Source: Verrucomicrobiales bacterium
GTDB lineage: Bacteria; Verrucomicrobiota; Verrucomicrobiia; Limisphaerales; UBA11320
Direction: 5' to 3'
DNA: 64,000 nt
Assembly (NCBI GenBank): GCA_016793885.1
Contig: JAEUHE010000149.1
Coordinates: 1 to 64,000, forward strand
Made by a program: the position numbers and the translations under genes. This document shows positions 35,062-44,015 of the stretch, piece after piece (position 1 is the first letter of the stretch; every line of letters begins with the position of its first letter). The notes beneath the pieces were generated by a model. That model made no database searches and was not told the origin of the DNA. It was given only the letters and a program-made list of their open reading frames with translations.

Positions 35062-35484
35062 GTGAATACTTCTGTTTTTCATGACTACTGTTTTCATGCC
35101 CGCCATCGGGCTTTGGATGAGGTTAGGGTTTACTGAGGAAGGAGAATAAGCATGGGCTCGGACGAATCGTCGCTCGCAGGGGAAACCGGTCGGAGACCGG
35201 GATCGGAGCTAAAATAGTACGGCGCAACATCTTCATACATCCCATTCCTGAAAATCACGCAACCGTGGTCACCAGTCGCATCGACAAACCAGGTTCGCTG
35301 CTGAAATCCAGAACTTCGCTAATGCCTGAATATATACCAAAATCCGCAAATTGGAACAAGCTCAATCACGTGGCGACGAGGTCAAAACGACATGTCGCTC
35401 CCGCAACAATCAACGCATAGGTCTGGACAACGGGCCGGCTCGTGCTTCCATTCAATCTACAGCTTCACAAGCTGTGTCTCATTC
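35062..35484. other. 423-bp region between divergent genes
   Basis: Between the LamG gene and cinA. It should hold both promoters, but I could not pick convincing boxes. The only structure I see is a small perfect hairpin CCGGTC/GACCGG at 35186-35200. In-frame starts of cinA up to 35392 exist but lack CinA-like sequence. Confidence 0.4.
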
Positions 35485-36747
35485 ATGTACACCGAATTGA
35501 TCAACACTGGATCAGAGCTGATGCTCGGTCGCGTTCTCAACACGCACCAACAATGGATTTGCCGTCGGATGGCTGACCACGGCTACACGGTGACACGACA
35601 GGTCGCCGTCTCGGACGAAGCGCACGCCATTCAAGGAGCAGTTCGGGAGGCCTTGGAAAGAGCTGACCTGATCCTAACCACCGGCGGCCTCGGACCGACC
35701 AGCGATGATCTGACACGTGACTTGATCGCACAGCTGCTAGGCCGGCCACTCCGCGAGGACCCCGCAGCCCTGGCCAACATCGAGTCTTTTTTCACTTCAC
35801 GCAAACGGCCCATGCCAGCCAGCACTCGAGTGCAGGCCATGGTTCCCGAGGGCGCTCAAGTGCTACCGAACGGGCATGGCACTGCTCCCGGGCTCGCGAT
35901 ACCCCTGGAGCCACGGCCCGGGAGCCGTCTTCCCCGCTGGCTGATCATGCTGCCAGGTCCGCCGCGCGAGCTGCACCCGATGTTCCTGAACCAAGCCCTG
36001 CCGCTCATCCAAAAGGCCTATCCTCTCGGAGAAGAGTATGTCTGCCGGACTTTGAAGACCGCCGGGCTCGGGGAATCGTGGGTCGAGGAGAAGGTCTCTC
36101 TCCCCCTCAAACCTTGGACCGACTCGGGCATGGACCTGGGCTACTGCGCGCGCACCGGAGAGGTCGACGTGCGATTTGTCTGCCGCGGCCCGGACGCCAA
36201 GACCCGAGTCAACGGGGCAGAAAAGCTCTGTCGCGAACTGCTGGGTGGCTATGTATTCGGCGTCGATGATGAGACCTTAGAGGGAGTGCTCGTCCGGCTG
36301 CTCACCGAGCGAAAGCGGACGGTTGGACTGGCGGAATCCTGCACCGGAGGGTTTGTTTCCCATCGCCTCACCAACGTCCCCGGGGCCTCCGAAGTCTTCC
36401 GAGGGTCGATCGTGTCGTACCACAACGAGATCAAACACTCGGCACTCGGAGTCTCCTCGGAAATCCTTCGAGAGCACGGCGCCGTCAGCGAACCCTGCGC
36501 TCGCCTCATGGCCGAGGGTGCTCGCCGCGCGCTTGGAGTGGACTATGCACTGTCGATGACGGGTATCGCCGGACCCGGTGGCGGGACGCCCGAGAAACCA
36601 GTCGGCACCGTCTTCATCGGCCTTGCTTCAGCAACGGGAACTACAGTGGTCAAGAATCTGAATCGTTTCGATCGGGAGACCTTCAAGTTCGTGACTTCCC
36701 AACAGGCCCTCAACTTATTACGTCATACGATCCTGGGCACAGAGTAG
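35485..36747 (+). CDS. cinA: CinA family protein (NMN deamidase / competence-damage protein)
   Basis: 420 residues from the ATG at 35485. The N-terminal MoaB-like domain has NTGSELMLGRVLNTHQQWI, LILTTGGLGPTSDDLTRD and LPGPPRELHPMF. The C-terminal domain (about 260-415) has the nicotinamide-nucleotide amidohydrolase signatures VGLAESCTGGFVSHRLTNVP, GASEVFRGSIVSYHNEIK and SMTGIAGPGGGTPEKPVGTV. Both domains of full-length CinA are present, so pyridine nucleotide salvage (NMN to NaMN) and possibly ADP-ribose hydrolysis are expected. It precedes proB by 280 bp of repetitive DNA, so the two are probably separate transcription units. Confidence 0.95.
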   Translation: MYTELINTGSELMLGRVLNTHQQWICRRMADHGYTVTRQVAVSDEAHAIQGAVREALERADLILTTGGLGPTSDDLTRDLIAQLLGRPLREDPAALANIESFFTSRKRPMPASTRVQAMVPEGAQVLPNGHGTAPGLAIPLEPRPGSRLPRWLIMLPGPPRELHPMFLNQALPLIQKAYPLGEEYVCRTLKTAGLGESWVEEKVSLPLKPWTDSGMDLGYCARTGEVDVRFVCRGPDAKTRVNGAEKLCRELLGGYVFGVDDETLEGVLVRLLTERKRTVGLAESCTGGFVSHRLTNVPGASEVFRGSIVSYHNEIKHSALGVSSEILREHGAVSEPCARLMAEGARRALGVDYALSMTGIAGPGGGTPEKPVGTVFIGLASATGTTVVKNLNRFDRETFKFVTSQQALNLLRHTILGTE

Positions 36748-37027
36748 AGCAACACTCGTCACTCTCCTCGTGCCTGAGTTATGAGTTGGAGTGAGTGATG
36801 AGTGATGAGTTGCGGAACGGGGGATCGTCCGGGGACGGACGACGCTACAAGGGGGAGGAGAAGCGATTACGATTACGATGGGGATGGGGACAGGCAAGCT
36901 CCCTCACGCCCCCAACTCGTCACTCGTCACTCGTCACTCGTCACTCGTCACTCGTCACTCATCACTCTCCTAGCCCCCTCCAATCCGAACTTCCATTCCC
37001 CGGCACTTCTCTGCTAAACACCCGGCC
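36748..37027. repeat. Composite intergenic repeat between cinA and proB
   Basis: Directly after the cinA stop codon comes ACTCGTCACTCTCC (36753-36766), then GAGTGAGTGATGAGTGATG (from 36789), a CGATTACGATTACGA array (36864-36878) and a TCGTCAC array (36917-36965). The GAGTGATGAGT parts are inverted relative to ACTCGTCACTC and can form a long imperfect hairpin. The same components occur at 4168-4408. No gene is present. Confidence 0.75.
36917..36965. repeat. TCGTCAC heptanucleotide tandem array
   Basis: Six perfect TCGTCAC units followed by one TCATCAC variant (49 bases). Confidence 0.9.
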
Positions 37028-38104
37028 GTGCGTTCGGAATTTCTTAAGTCAGCTCAGCGGTTGGTGGTCAAACTGGGAACCGGCGTGCTTACCGACAGCC
37101 AGAAGCAGCCCGATCTCGGACAAATGCGCCAGCTCGTCGCCCAGCTCGCAGCTCAGCGAAAGGCTGGTCGGCAGGTGGTCCTGGTCACCTCCGGGGCCGT
37201 CGGCTCGGGCATGGGCGTGCTGGGGTTTCAAAAGCGGCCTGAGGACCTCGCCGCTCTCCAGGCGTGCGCGGCAGTGGGACAGAGCCGACTCATGTCCACC
37301 TATGAAAAGCTCTTCGCCCGCCACAAGCTATCCGTCGCTCAGGTGCTCCTCACCCACGATGATGTGGCGGATCACGACCGCCATTTCAATGTGCGCGGAA
37401 CTCTGCGCCAGCTTCTTGAACGCGGCATTGTGCCCATCATCAATGAGAACGATGCGGTCTCGACCACCGAGCTTAAGTTTGGTGACAACGACAAGCTTAG
37501 CGCCCTGGTGGCAACGCTACTGGCCGCGGATCTGCTGGTCATCCTCACCACGGTGGACGGAGTCATCGATCACTTCGGGGAGCCAGACGCCCGCCGGATT
37601 TCGAGCATCGAGAACATCACCTCTCGTGTGGAAGGTCTGGCGGGCGGAACCTCCAGCGCCACTGCGGTCGGGGGAATGAAGACCAAAATCCAAGCGGCTC
37701 GAATCGTGGTTCGCGCTGGGATTCCCCTGGTGATCGCCGCCGGTCATAAGCGACACGTGCTAAGGGATGTGCTCGCAGGCAAGGACGAAGGCACGCTGTT
37801 TCAACCCGACAACCGCCCCCTCAGCTCGCGGGAGAAGTGGATCGCCTTCTTTAACCGCCCCCAAGGAAAACTGAGGGTGGATGAAGGAGCGGTCCGGGCT
37901 CTGTCGGAGAAGCCGAGCAGCCTGCTGCTCCCCGGCATCCGACGTTGTGAAGGCGAGTTTACCAAGGGTGCCGTGGTGAGCATTTGCACCCCGAAGGGCA
38001 AGGAGTTTGCCCGAGGAATCGCACGACAGGATTCAACCGTTCTGCGGCAGCGCAAATCCGATGACAGTGTGGCCATCCACCGGGATCACCTGGTTTTGCT
38101 CTAA
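37028..38104 (+). CDS. proB: Glutamate 5-kinase
   Basis: 358 residues from a GTG start. It phosphorylates glutamate with ATP at the first step of proline synthesis. The amino acid kinase domain (1-260) has VVKLGTGVLTD, VLVTSGAVGSGMGVL, GIVPIINENDAVSTTELKFG, DNDKLSALVATLLAADLLVI and GGMKTKIQAA. A PUA domain follows (about 275-355; KLRVDEGAVRAL, SSLLLPGI, GAVVSICTPKGKEFARGIA), as in E. coli ProB. proA is not adjacent. A mazG gene follows 20 bp downstream and an aminopeptidase gene after that, so the three are probably one operon. Confidence 0.96.
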   Translation: MRSEFLKSAQRLVVKLGTGVLTDSQKQPDLGQMRQLVAQLAAQRKAGRQVVLVTSGAVGSGMGVLGFQKRPEDLAALQACAAVGQSRLMSTYEKLFARHKLSVAQVLLTHDDVADHDRHFNVRGTLRQLLERGIVPIINENDAVSTTELKFGDNDKLSALVATLLAADLLVILTTVDGVIDHFGEPDARRISSIENITSRVEGLAGGTSSATAVGGMKTKIQAARIVVRAGIPLVIAAGHKRHVLRDVLAGKDEGTLFQPDNRPLSSREKWIAFFNRPQGKLRVDEGAVRALSEKPSSLLLPGIRRCEGEFTKGAVVSICTPKGKEFARGIARQDSTVLRQRKSDDSVAIHRDHLVLL

Positions 38105-38124
38105 TCCCGCGCTGACGATTTCGC

Positions 38125-38811
38125 ATGAAACGCCCACGAGCCCCCAAGCCCGCCATCGTCGACCTTCTGGCCGTGATGGCACGACTGCGTTCCCCCACCG
38201 GTTGTCCATGGGACCAGGAGCAGGATCACATGTCGCTGCGATTCCATGCCGTGGAGGAAGTCTACGAACTCATGGACGCGATCGAGGCGGGCGACGACGA
38301 GGAGATGATGGAAGAGTTGGGGGACCTCCTGCTGCAGGTAGTCTTCCATGCTCAGCTGGCTCGGGAGCGGAAGGCGTTCAACTTCGAGAAACTCACTCGC
38401 AACCTGGTGGATAAGCTCATCCGCCGTCATCCGCATGTATTCGGGGACAGCAAAGCCAAGGATGTGGATGCGGTTTGGGCCCAATGGGAGAAGATTAAAC
38501 GCGCAGAGAAGAAGGGAACTGCTCATGACCGGCCCTCGGCGTTGGATGGCATCCCTCGTCACCTGCCAGCCTTGCTGCGAGCCGAGAAGGTGACCAAGAA
38601 GGCCCGCAAGGCCAAACTACTCCCGACCAAGGCGGCGGCCACCCGAATATCTCGATCGGCCCTCGCGGCCAGCCTCTTCGACCTGGCCGAAATCGCACAA
38701 GCCCGCGGCTGGTCGGCCGAGGAGCTGCTGCGAAGCGAAACCAAACGTCGTGAACGTGCCTATCGAAAAGCAGAAGTCTCCCACATCCAATCTGCATCTC
38801 ACTCCCGCTAA
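38125..38811 (+). CDS. mazG: MazG nucleoside triphosphate pyrophosphohydrolase
   Basis: 228 residues. It hydrolyses (d)NTPs to NMPs and pyrophosphate, a nucleotide pool cleaning role. The signature is complete: [19 protein letters not shown], the metal-binding [21 protein letters not shown] then [13 protein letters not shown], and a [16 protein letters not shown] segment. It carries one MazG domain with a divergent second half (about 130-215), ending in a basic tail, so it is shorter than E. coli MazG (263). The position between proB and an aminopeptidase suggests a housekeeping operon. Confidence 0.93.
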   Translation: MKRPRAPKPAIVDLLAVMARLRSPTGCPWDQEQDHMSLRFHAVEEVYELMDAIEAGDDEEMMEELGDLLLQVVFHAQLARERKAFNFEKLTRNLVDKLIRRHPHVFGDSKAKDVDAVWAQWEKIKRAEKKGTAHDRPSALDGIPRHLPALLRAEKVTKKARKAKLLPTKAAATRISRSALAASLFDLAEIAQARGWSAEELLRSETKRRERAYRKAEVSHIQSASHSR

Positions 38812-38830
38812 CCTCCTGCTCACCACTTCT

Positions 38831-39943
38831 ATGGACCAACGTTATCAAAAGCTCGCCGAACTCCTGACTCAGTATTCGCTCAAGCTCAAACGCGGTGAAG
38901 TGGTCTTCATCGACGCCACGGATATCCCGGAGACCTTCTGCATCGAGATGGTCAGGGCCGTCCGACGCGCCGGGGCCCACCCCCTGATCGAACTGCGTCA
39001 AAGCAGAATCTCGCGCGAACTCCTGCTGGAGACGAACGAGGAACACGCCCGGCTCATCCGCGACGTGGAGATGTTTCGCATGAAAAAGGTCGACGCTTAC
39101 ATCGCGCTTCGCGGAAGCCAAAACGCGAATGAGTCGTCGGACGTCCCGGGAGCCCTTTCCTCCCTGTTCTCGCGAACATTGCGGCCAGTGCTCAATTATC
39201 GGGTCAACCAAACTCGATGGGTCGTGCTCCGATGGCCAACCCCGAGCATGGCGCAGGGCGCTGGAATGAGCACAGAAGCCTTCGACAACCTCTTCTTTGA
39301 CGTCTGCACCATGGACTACGGACGGATGGCCAAGGCCATGATCCCGCTCGAGCGGCGCATGAAGCGGGCGGACCAGGTCAGAATCGAGGGCCCGGGCACA
39401 GAGCTTAGTTTCAGCATCAAAGGCATCGGCGCGAAAATGTGCCGAGGCGATCGGAATATCCCCGACGGTGAAGTCTTCAGCTGCCCGGTCAAAGACTCGG
39501 TCAACGGCTACATCCAGTTCAACACCCCCACCATCTACGCCGGAACCCGCTTCGATAACATCCGGCTCGCGTTCCGCGATGGACGCATCGTGGAGGCCAC
39601 TGGCAGCAACTCCAAGCGTCTGAACGAGATTTTGGATACGGACCCCGGAGCACGTTATATCGGGGAGTTCTCGCTTGGGTTCAATCCTTACATCCTAAAT
39701 CCCATGTGCGACATTCTCTTTGATGAGAAGATCGCCGGGTCCTTCCATTTCACACCTGGTCAGGCTTATGAGGGTATCGCCGACAACGGCAACCGCTCGG
39801 CGGTCCATTGGGATATGGTGATGATTCAGCGCGCAGACTGGGGCGGCGGAGAGATCTGGTTTGACGACGAATTAATCCGCAAGGACGGCCTCTTTTTGCC
39901 GAAAGATCTGCGCGGCCTGAACCCAGACCAGCTGAAGCGCTAA
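38831..39943 (+). CDS. M29 family aminopeptidase
   Basis: 370 residues from the ATG at 38831; in-frame extension to 38750 overlaps mazG. The family is the thermophilic-type (AmpS/PepS) metallo-aminopeptidases, cytosolic enzymes using two Zn or Co ions. Signatures are [20 protein letters not shown], the ligand-bearing [30 protein letters not shown] and [11 protein letters not shown], with ligands expected among these E, H and D residues. Substrate range is broad for the family. It lies 19 bp after mazG in a likely operon with proB. Confidence 0.93.
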   Translation: MDQRYQKLAELLTQYSLKLKRGEVVFIDATDIPETFCIEMVRAVRRAGAHPLIELRQSRISRELLLETNEEHARLIRDVEMFRMKKVDAYIALRGSQNANESSDVPGALSSLFSRTLRPVLNYRVNQTRWVVLRWPTPSMAQGAGMSTEAFDNLFFDVCTMDYGRMAKAMIPLERRMKRADQVRIEGPGTELSFSIKGIGAKMCRGDRNIPDGEVFSCPVKDSVNGYIQFNTPTIYAGTRFDNIRLAFRDGRIVEATGSNSKRLNEILDTDPGARYIGEFSLGFNPYILNPMCDILFDEKIAGSFHFTPGQAYEGIADNGNRSAVHWDMVMIQRADWGGGEIWFDDELIRKDGLFLPKDLRGLNPDQLKR

Positions 39944-40000
39944 TCTCCACCTGGGGAAACGGAGCTGGCCGCTGATCTTTATCCTGAAAACGGCGGTTGT

Positions 40001-40160
40001 AACCACGGATTTCGCGGATCGCACGGATGGGCGAAGATTTGAAGAGATCACCTCATCACTCGGAAGGAGAGTGCGATCTGTCGTTGAAGAATGTCCCAAA
40101 CCCTTCCGAATCCGTGTCATCCGTTCAATCCGTGGTTAGTGCATTCCCGGTTTTCGGTTA
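40001..40160. repeat. CACGGAT-type palindromic-ended element, full copy 2
   Basis: The left arm AACCACGGATTTCGCGGATC and right arm GAATCCGTGTCATCCGTTCA, then ATCCGTGG, are inverted. The centre CCTCATCACTC, GGAGAGTGCGA, AAGAATGTC matches copy 1 at 16419-16580. The tail CCGGTTTTCGGTTA ends with the stop codon of the minus-strand PrsW gene (40158-40160), the same relation as in copy 1. Confidence 0.8.
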
Positions 40161-41249
40161 AATAGTTTCTTCCCCCCGAGCCCGCCCTTCGCGCAAAAGG
40201 CGGTCCAATTCCATACTGCGCGCCATATAGAGATTCAGCGCGAAGACGCTGAACACTGCCACAAAGAGGCCGAATCCATGCCGGGAGAAGGTGTTGTAGG
40301 TACCGTGCAACACTGCTGGCAAACCAATGGCGGTCATCCAAAGCCCCACTCGACGTTCCGGGTAGCGCAGAGCGAAACCCAGGAAGTATCCGGCGATGCC
40401 AGTCCAAACCGCGTGTAGAAAGGGAAGCGACGTCAGTCGGAGGACGTTGAGAAGGTAATAACCCTGGGCACTCTGGGTCATGTTCAGATTGAACTGCCAC
40501 TGGTAGCGCACCCCCTCGAAGAGCCCAAAGCCCAGGCCAGCCATCAGTCCGTAGAAGAGCATGGTGTGCGGTGAGAGTTGATCCTTCCGCCGAAACATAA
40601 TGATGAGCACCATTGCCTTGCACAACTCTTCAGCAACTCCCACTCCGCCGACAAATCCGATCCAGGTTCGAAGCAAGGAAGGCGATTGAATCCAGGGTAG
40701 AAGGAATCCGGTAGGTGTGAGCCGATACACCCCATAGAGAATCAGAGTGCAGCTGAGAGCACTGCCAAACAGACAGAAAGCGGCGTCTCGCAGTTTTACG
40801 TCCGGAGCCGGAAACGCGTGATAGAAAAACCCCCCCCAGAGCAGCGAGAAGTAGACTGCCATTGCCCAGTACGCCTTCTGAATCCCCGCGTCCTCGCCAA
40901 AATAGGCGAGGATTGCCAAGGGCATGAGGCCTACCCCGGCGATCAATAGAGCCCGACGCTGTCGCAACCATCGGCCCGACCTGAGCTCATCCCATGGCAC
41001 CAACAAATGAGCCGTCAAACGCCGGAGGTCTTCCTTGGGTGCGACTGAGGAGCTAGGCCCCGTGGTAAAGGCATCGAAAAAGCGCCGATCGCGGTCCAGA
41101 AGCTCCCCGAGCTTGACCCGCACTGCTCCGTCCTCGGATTCGACCGGAGTGTTAGGTCCGATCGCCCCCTTGCGGTAAAGACTGACAAGCTCGTCAACGG
41201 TCCAGGGTCCCTGGGCCGGCTGATCAGGAATAATGGAATAGTAGCGCAC
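40158..41249 (-). CDS. PrsW-like intramembrane protease with N-terminal GYF_2 domain
   Basis: 363 residues from a GTG start. Residues 1-55 form a GYF_2/DUF4339-like domain (YYSIIPDQPAQGPWTVDELV). After a polar linker there are about eight membrane segments from residue 100. PrsW signatures are GVGVAEELCKAMVLIIMF (near 205, EE..K), GLGFGLFEGVRYQW, HAVWTGIAGYFLGFALR and HGTYNTF, giving the expected Glu and His metal ligands inside the membrane. PrsW in Bacillus cleaves anti-sigma factors, but the substrate here is unknown. GYF-like domains bind proline-rich segments, so substrate recruitment is a reasonable inference. Its stop codon lies inside a dispersed repeat and it is convergent with the aminopeptidase. 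Confidence 0.85.
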   Translation of the reverse strand: MRYYSIIPDQPAQGPWTVDELVSLYRKGAIGPNTPVESEDGAVRVKLGELLDRDRRFFDAFTTGPSSSVAPKEDLRRLTAHLLVPWDELRSGRWLRQRRALLIAGVGLMPLAILAYFGEDAGIQKAYWAMAVYFSLLWGGFFYHAFPAPDVKLRDAAFCLFGSALSCTLILYGVYRLTPTGFLLPWIQSPSLLRTWIGFVGGVGVAEELCKAMVLIIMFRRKDQLSPHTMLFYGLMAGLGFGLFEGVRYQWQFNLNMTQSAQGYYLLNVLRLTSLPFLHAVWTGIAGYFLGFALRYPERRVGLWMTAIGLPAVLHGTYNTFSRHGFGLFVAVFSVFALNLYMARSMELDRLLREGRARGEETI

Positions 41250-41376
41250 GAGAGGACCCCACTTTTAAGACAACGTAGCTCGCTGTCAACGGCCTGGGAG
41301 ATCCCGCATCAACATCCTTGACGTTCCCTCAACGGATCGTTGAACTGGATCCCAACAGCTCTCATCCAAAAGTCAC

Positions 41377-42387
41377 ATGAAAACACTGCAAGTCTTCCTC
41401 GCTGCTCTGATGGTTCTCGGCGCCACATCCCTTCCGGCAGCCGACCGCGTGGTTTATGAAGGAACGAAGGGCCCTGGGCGTGGGAAGCACATCGTCTTTC
41501 TGAGCGGCGACGAGGAATACCGCTCCGAGGAGGCACTGCCGATGCTCGCCAAAATTCTGGCGGTGCACCATGGTTTCAAATGCACGGTACTTTTCCCACT
41601 GAACCCGGCGGATGGAACCATCGACCCCAACAACCAAACGAACGTCGTGGGTCTGGAGGCGATCCAAACGGCGGACCTAGTGATTATGCTGCTGCGTTTT
41701 CGCGAGTTTCCTGACGCCCAGATGAAGTATTTCGTCGACTACTACAACGCCGGCAAACCGATCATCGGCCTGCGCACCTCGACCCACGCCTTCTCCTACG
41801 AAAGAAACAAGAAAAGCCCATACGCCAAGTTCGATTGGCGAAGTAAGGAATGGCCGGGCGGGTTTGGCCAGCAAGTCCTGGGGGACACTTGGATCAGTCA
41901 CCATGGTAACCATGGGAGCCAGAGCACCCGCGGGATCATCAACGAGCAGCTGAAAAAGCACCCGATCCTTAAAGGAGTTACCGACATCTGGGGACCGAGT
42001 GATGTTTATGGCATCACCCACCTGCCGGCCGACGCCCAAGTACTTGCCTATGGACAAATCCTGGCCGGCATGAAGCCAACGGATGCGGCCATCGAAGGCC
42101 CCAAAAACAATCCGATGATGCCCCTGATTTGGGTGCGTGAACGCAAGAATGAAGACGGGAAAGTCAACCGGATCCTCTGCAGCACCATCGGCGCAGCCTC
42201 GGACTTTGAGAGCGAAGGCCTTCGACGCCTGATGGTGAACGCCTCCTATTGGTGTTTGGGCATGGAAAAGAAGATCAAGGCCAGCAGCAAGGCGGACGTT
42301 GTGGGCGAGTATCACCCCACTTTCTTCGGATTTGGCAAGTTCAAGAAGGGCCTGAAACCGTCGGACTACGAGCTCGAGTCGAAGTGA
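41377..42387 (+). CDS. Secreted ThuA-domain protein
   Basis: 336 residues with a Sec signal peptide (MKTLQVFLAALMVLGATSLP, cleavage near AAD). The body is a ThuA-like class I glutamine amidotransferase-type fold: HIVFLSGDEEYRSEEALPML, ADLVIMLLRFREFPDAQMKY, KPIIGLRTSTHAFSY, VTDIWGPSDVYGITHLPADA and NRILCSTIGAASDFE. ThuA proteins occur in sugar (trehalose-type) utilisation loci of PVC bacteria, but a catalytic residue is not obvious; the GLRTSTHAF turn lacks a cysteine nucleophile. It ends 9 bp from the convergent murJ gene. Function is uncertain. Confidence 0.85.
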   Translation: MKTLQVFLAALMVLGATSLPAADRVVYEGTKGPGRGKHIVFLSGDEEYRSEEALPMLAKILAVHHGFKCTVLFPLNPADGTIDPNNQTNVVGLEAIQTADLVIMLLRFREFPDAQMKYFVDYYNAGKPIIGLRTSTHAFSYERNKKSPYAKFDWRSKEWPGGFGQQVLGDTWISHHGNHGSQSTRGIINEQLKKHPILKGVTDIWGPSDVYGITHLPADAQVLAYGQILAGMKPTDAAIEGPKNNPMMPLIWVRERKNEDGKVNRILCSTIGAASDFESEGLRRLMVNASYWCLGMEKKIKASSKADVVGEYHPTFFGFGKFKKGLKPSDYELESK

Positions 42388-42396
42388 AGCGGTCTG

Positions 42397-43965
42397 TCAG
42401 CGACTCCAGCGTGCACGCAGCTTGGCCATCGCCTGATCGATGGCCTCGCTGCCGTAACCGATGTGGAAGAGGCGGATCAGCGCGAGGTAGACGATGGCCG
42501 CGCACGCGGTAGGAACAAACACCGCGCCGGTTTTTACCCAGAATTGAGCGTGTCCGAAGTGACGCTCCCACCCTTGAAAAATCAGCCAGGCCACTGCCCC
42601 GCTGACCAAGGCTACTCCCGCCAGCGCGGTGACACTTCCCTGCAAGCGCTGAAAATCCAGGCGGCCCAGCTTCTTGCGTAAGGCAAACAGCAACAAACCC
42701 GCATTCATCGCAGCGGTCATCGAATTGGCCAAGCCCATGCCGGCCTGCTCCAGGGGTCCCAGAAACAGGGCGGTTAAGACCAAATTCAAAAAGAGACAAC
42801 AGATGCTGATGCGCGCGGGGGTTGAGGTGTCACCCAGCGCGTAGAATGCCCGGGCGAGAATATTCACCGTCGAATAGGCGATCAGCGCCGGAGCGAGAAA
42901 GACCAAGGCTTTGGTGACCCTGGTGGTGGCAACGACATCAAAACTTCCCCGCTCAAAAAGCAGGCGGATGATCGGCTCGGCCAGAACCATTAACAAGACT
43001 GCGGCCATGATGTTGGAGGTGAGCACATAGCCCAACCCTTGTTGTAACGTTGAACGAAACTCCGGATACTTCTTGTCGGTCGCCAAGCCTGAAAGCGTCG
43101 GCAGAAGATAAGTGGCCAGGGAAACGCCAAATAGACCTTGCGGCAGTTCCATGAGGCGCACGGCGTAATCAAAAGAGGAAACGATATGATCGGCGAACCA
43201 AAAGCCAAGGCCCTGACTCACCAGCACATTGATCTGAAACGCGGCCACTCCCAGGATACCAGGCACCATCTGCCGCCCCACAAAAAGCACCGATTTATCC
43301 TTCCAAGGGGTAATCCAGCGAAATCGAAAACCCTCACGTCGCAGCAGCGGCAGTTGGTAGATCGCCTGAGCAGCCCCCGCCAATACCACCCCCAGAGCAA
43401 TTCCGAAGACTTGGCGCTCCTTGGTTTGCCCCATCATGGGAGCGATGAGAAACACCGAACCAATCATGACCACGTTCAGCATCACCGAGCCGAACGCAGG
43501 AACGAAAAAGTGTCCTCGAGCGTTCAGGATGCCCATGAAAAAGGCAGCCACGCAGACCAGGAGCAGGTAGGGACACATGCACCTCATCAAATCCAGCATC
43601 AACACCGTCTTGAGTTTAAACCATCCTGACCACATCAACAGCGTCGCCACGGCCATCATCAGCAGCACCACCCCAGTCGCAACCACCAGCAGCGCCGACA
43701 GCACCGCGTTCGCCACACGCCACATTTCCTGTTCTCCCTCCAGCTTCTGTTTCTCCTTAAAGTGGGGGATGAAAGCCGCAGTCAACACCCCCTCGCCCAG
43801 CAAGCGTCGGAATAGATTCGGAATGCTGAATGCATAGGTGAAGGCACTCGCCACCAGGCCCGTGCCCATCAGGTGAGCATAAGCCATCACACGAACCAGA
43901 CCCAGGATCCGGCTTAACAAAGTGGCCAGCGCGATCGCACCGGAGGACTTCAGCATTTGAGACAT
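42397..43965 (-). CDS. murJ: Lipid II flippase MurJ
   Basis: 522 residues with about 14 membrane segments. It flips lipid II across the inner membrane for peptidoglycan synthesis. N-terminal signatures are SSGAIALATLLSRILGLVRV and NLFRRLLGEGVLTAAFIPHF; RLMELPQGLFGVSLATYLLP and ARAFYALGDTSTPARIS follow, typical of the MviN family. Length and motif order match other MurJ proteins, and the conserved Arg/Glu/Asp-bearing early segments look intact. It is downstream of the amidase gene on the same strand (50 bp), and the pair is consistent with cell wall maintenance. Confidence 0.95.
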   Translation of the reverse strand: MSQMLKSSGAIALATLLSRILGLVRVMAYAHLMGTGLVASAFTYAFSIPNLFRRLLGEGVLTAAFIPHFKEKQKLEGEQEMWRVANAVLSALLVVATGVVLLMMAVATLLMWSGWFKLKTVLMLDLMRCMCPYLLLVCVAAFFMGILNARGHFFVPAFGSVMLNVVMIGSVFLIAPMMGQTKERQVFGIALGVVLAGAAQAIYQLPLLRREGFRFRWITPWKDKSVLFVGRQMVPGILGVAAFQINVLVSQGLGFWFADHIVSSFDYAVRLMELPQGLFGVSLATYLLPTLSGLATDKKYPEFRSTLQQGLGYVLTSNIMAAVLLMVLAEPIIRLLFERGSFDVVATTRVTKALVFLAPALIAYSTVNILARAFYALGDTSTPARISICCLFLNLVLTALFLGPLEQAGMGLANSMTAAMNAGLLLFALRKKLGRLDFQRLQGSVTALAGVALVSGAVAWLIFQGWERHFGHAQFWVKTGAVFVPTACAAIVYLALIRLFHIGYGSEAIDQAMAKLRARWSR

Positions 43966-44015
43966 TTGGAAAGGGGCGATCTAAAGTTGCTGCGGTGTAG
44001 CAAGCAAGATTTCAC

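Noticed and set aside
35186-35200. Small hairpin CCGGTC/GACCGG as an operator for the LamG/cinA region
   Set aside because: Six-base stem in GC-rich DNA is expected by chance and has no other support.
36917-36965. Heptamer array as a CRISPR-like structure
   Set aside because: There are no spacers and the unit is far shorter than a CRISPR repeat.
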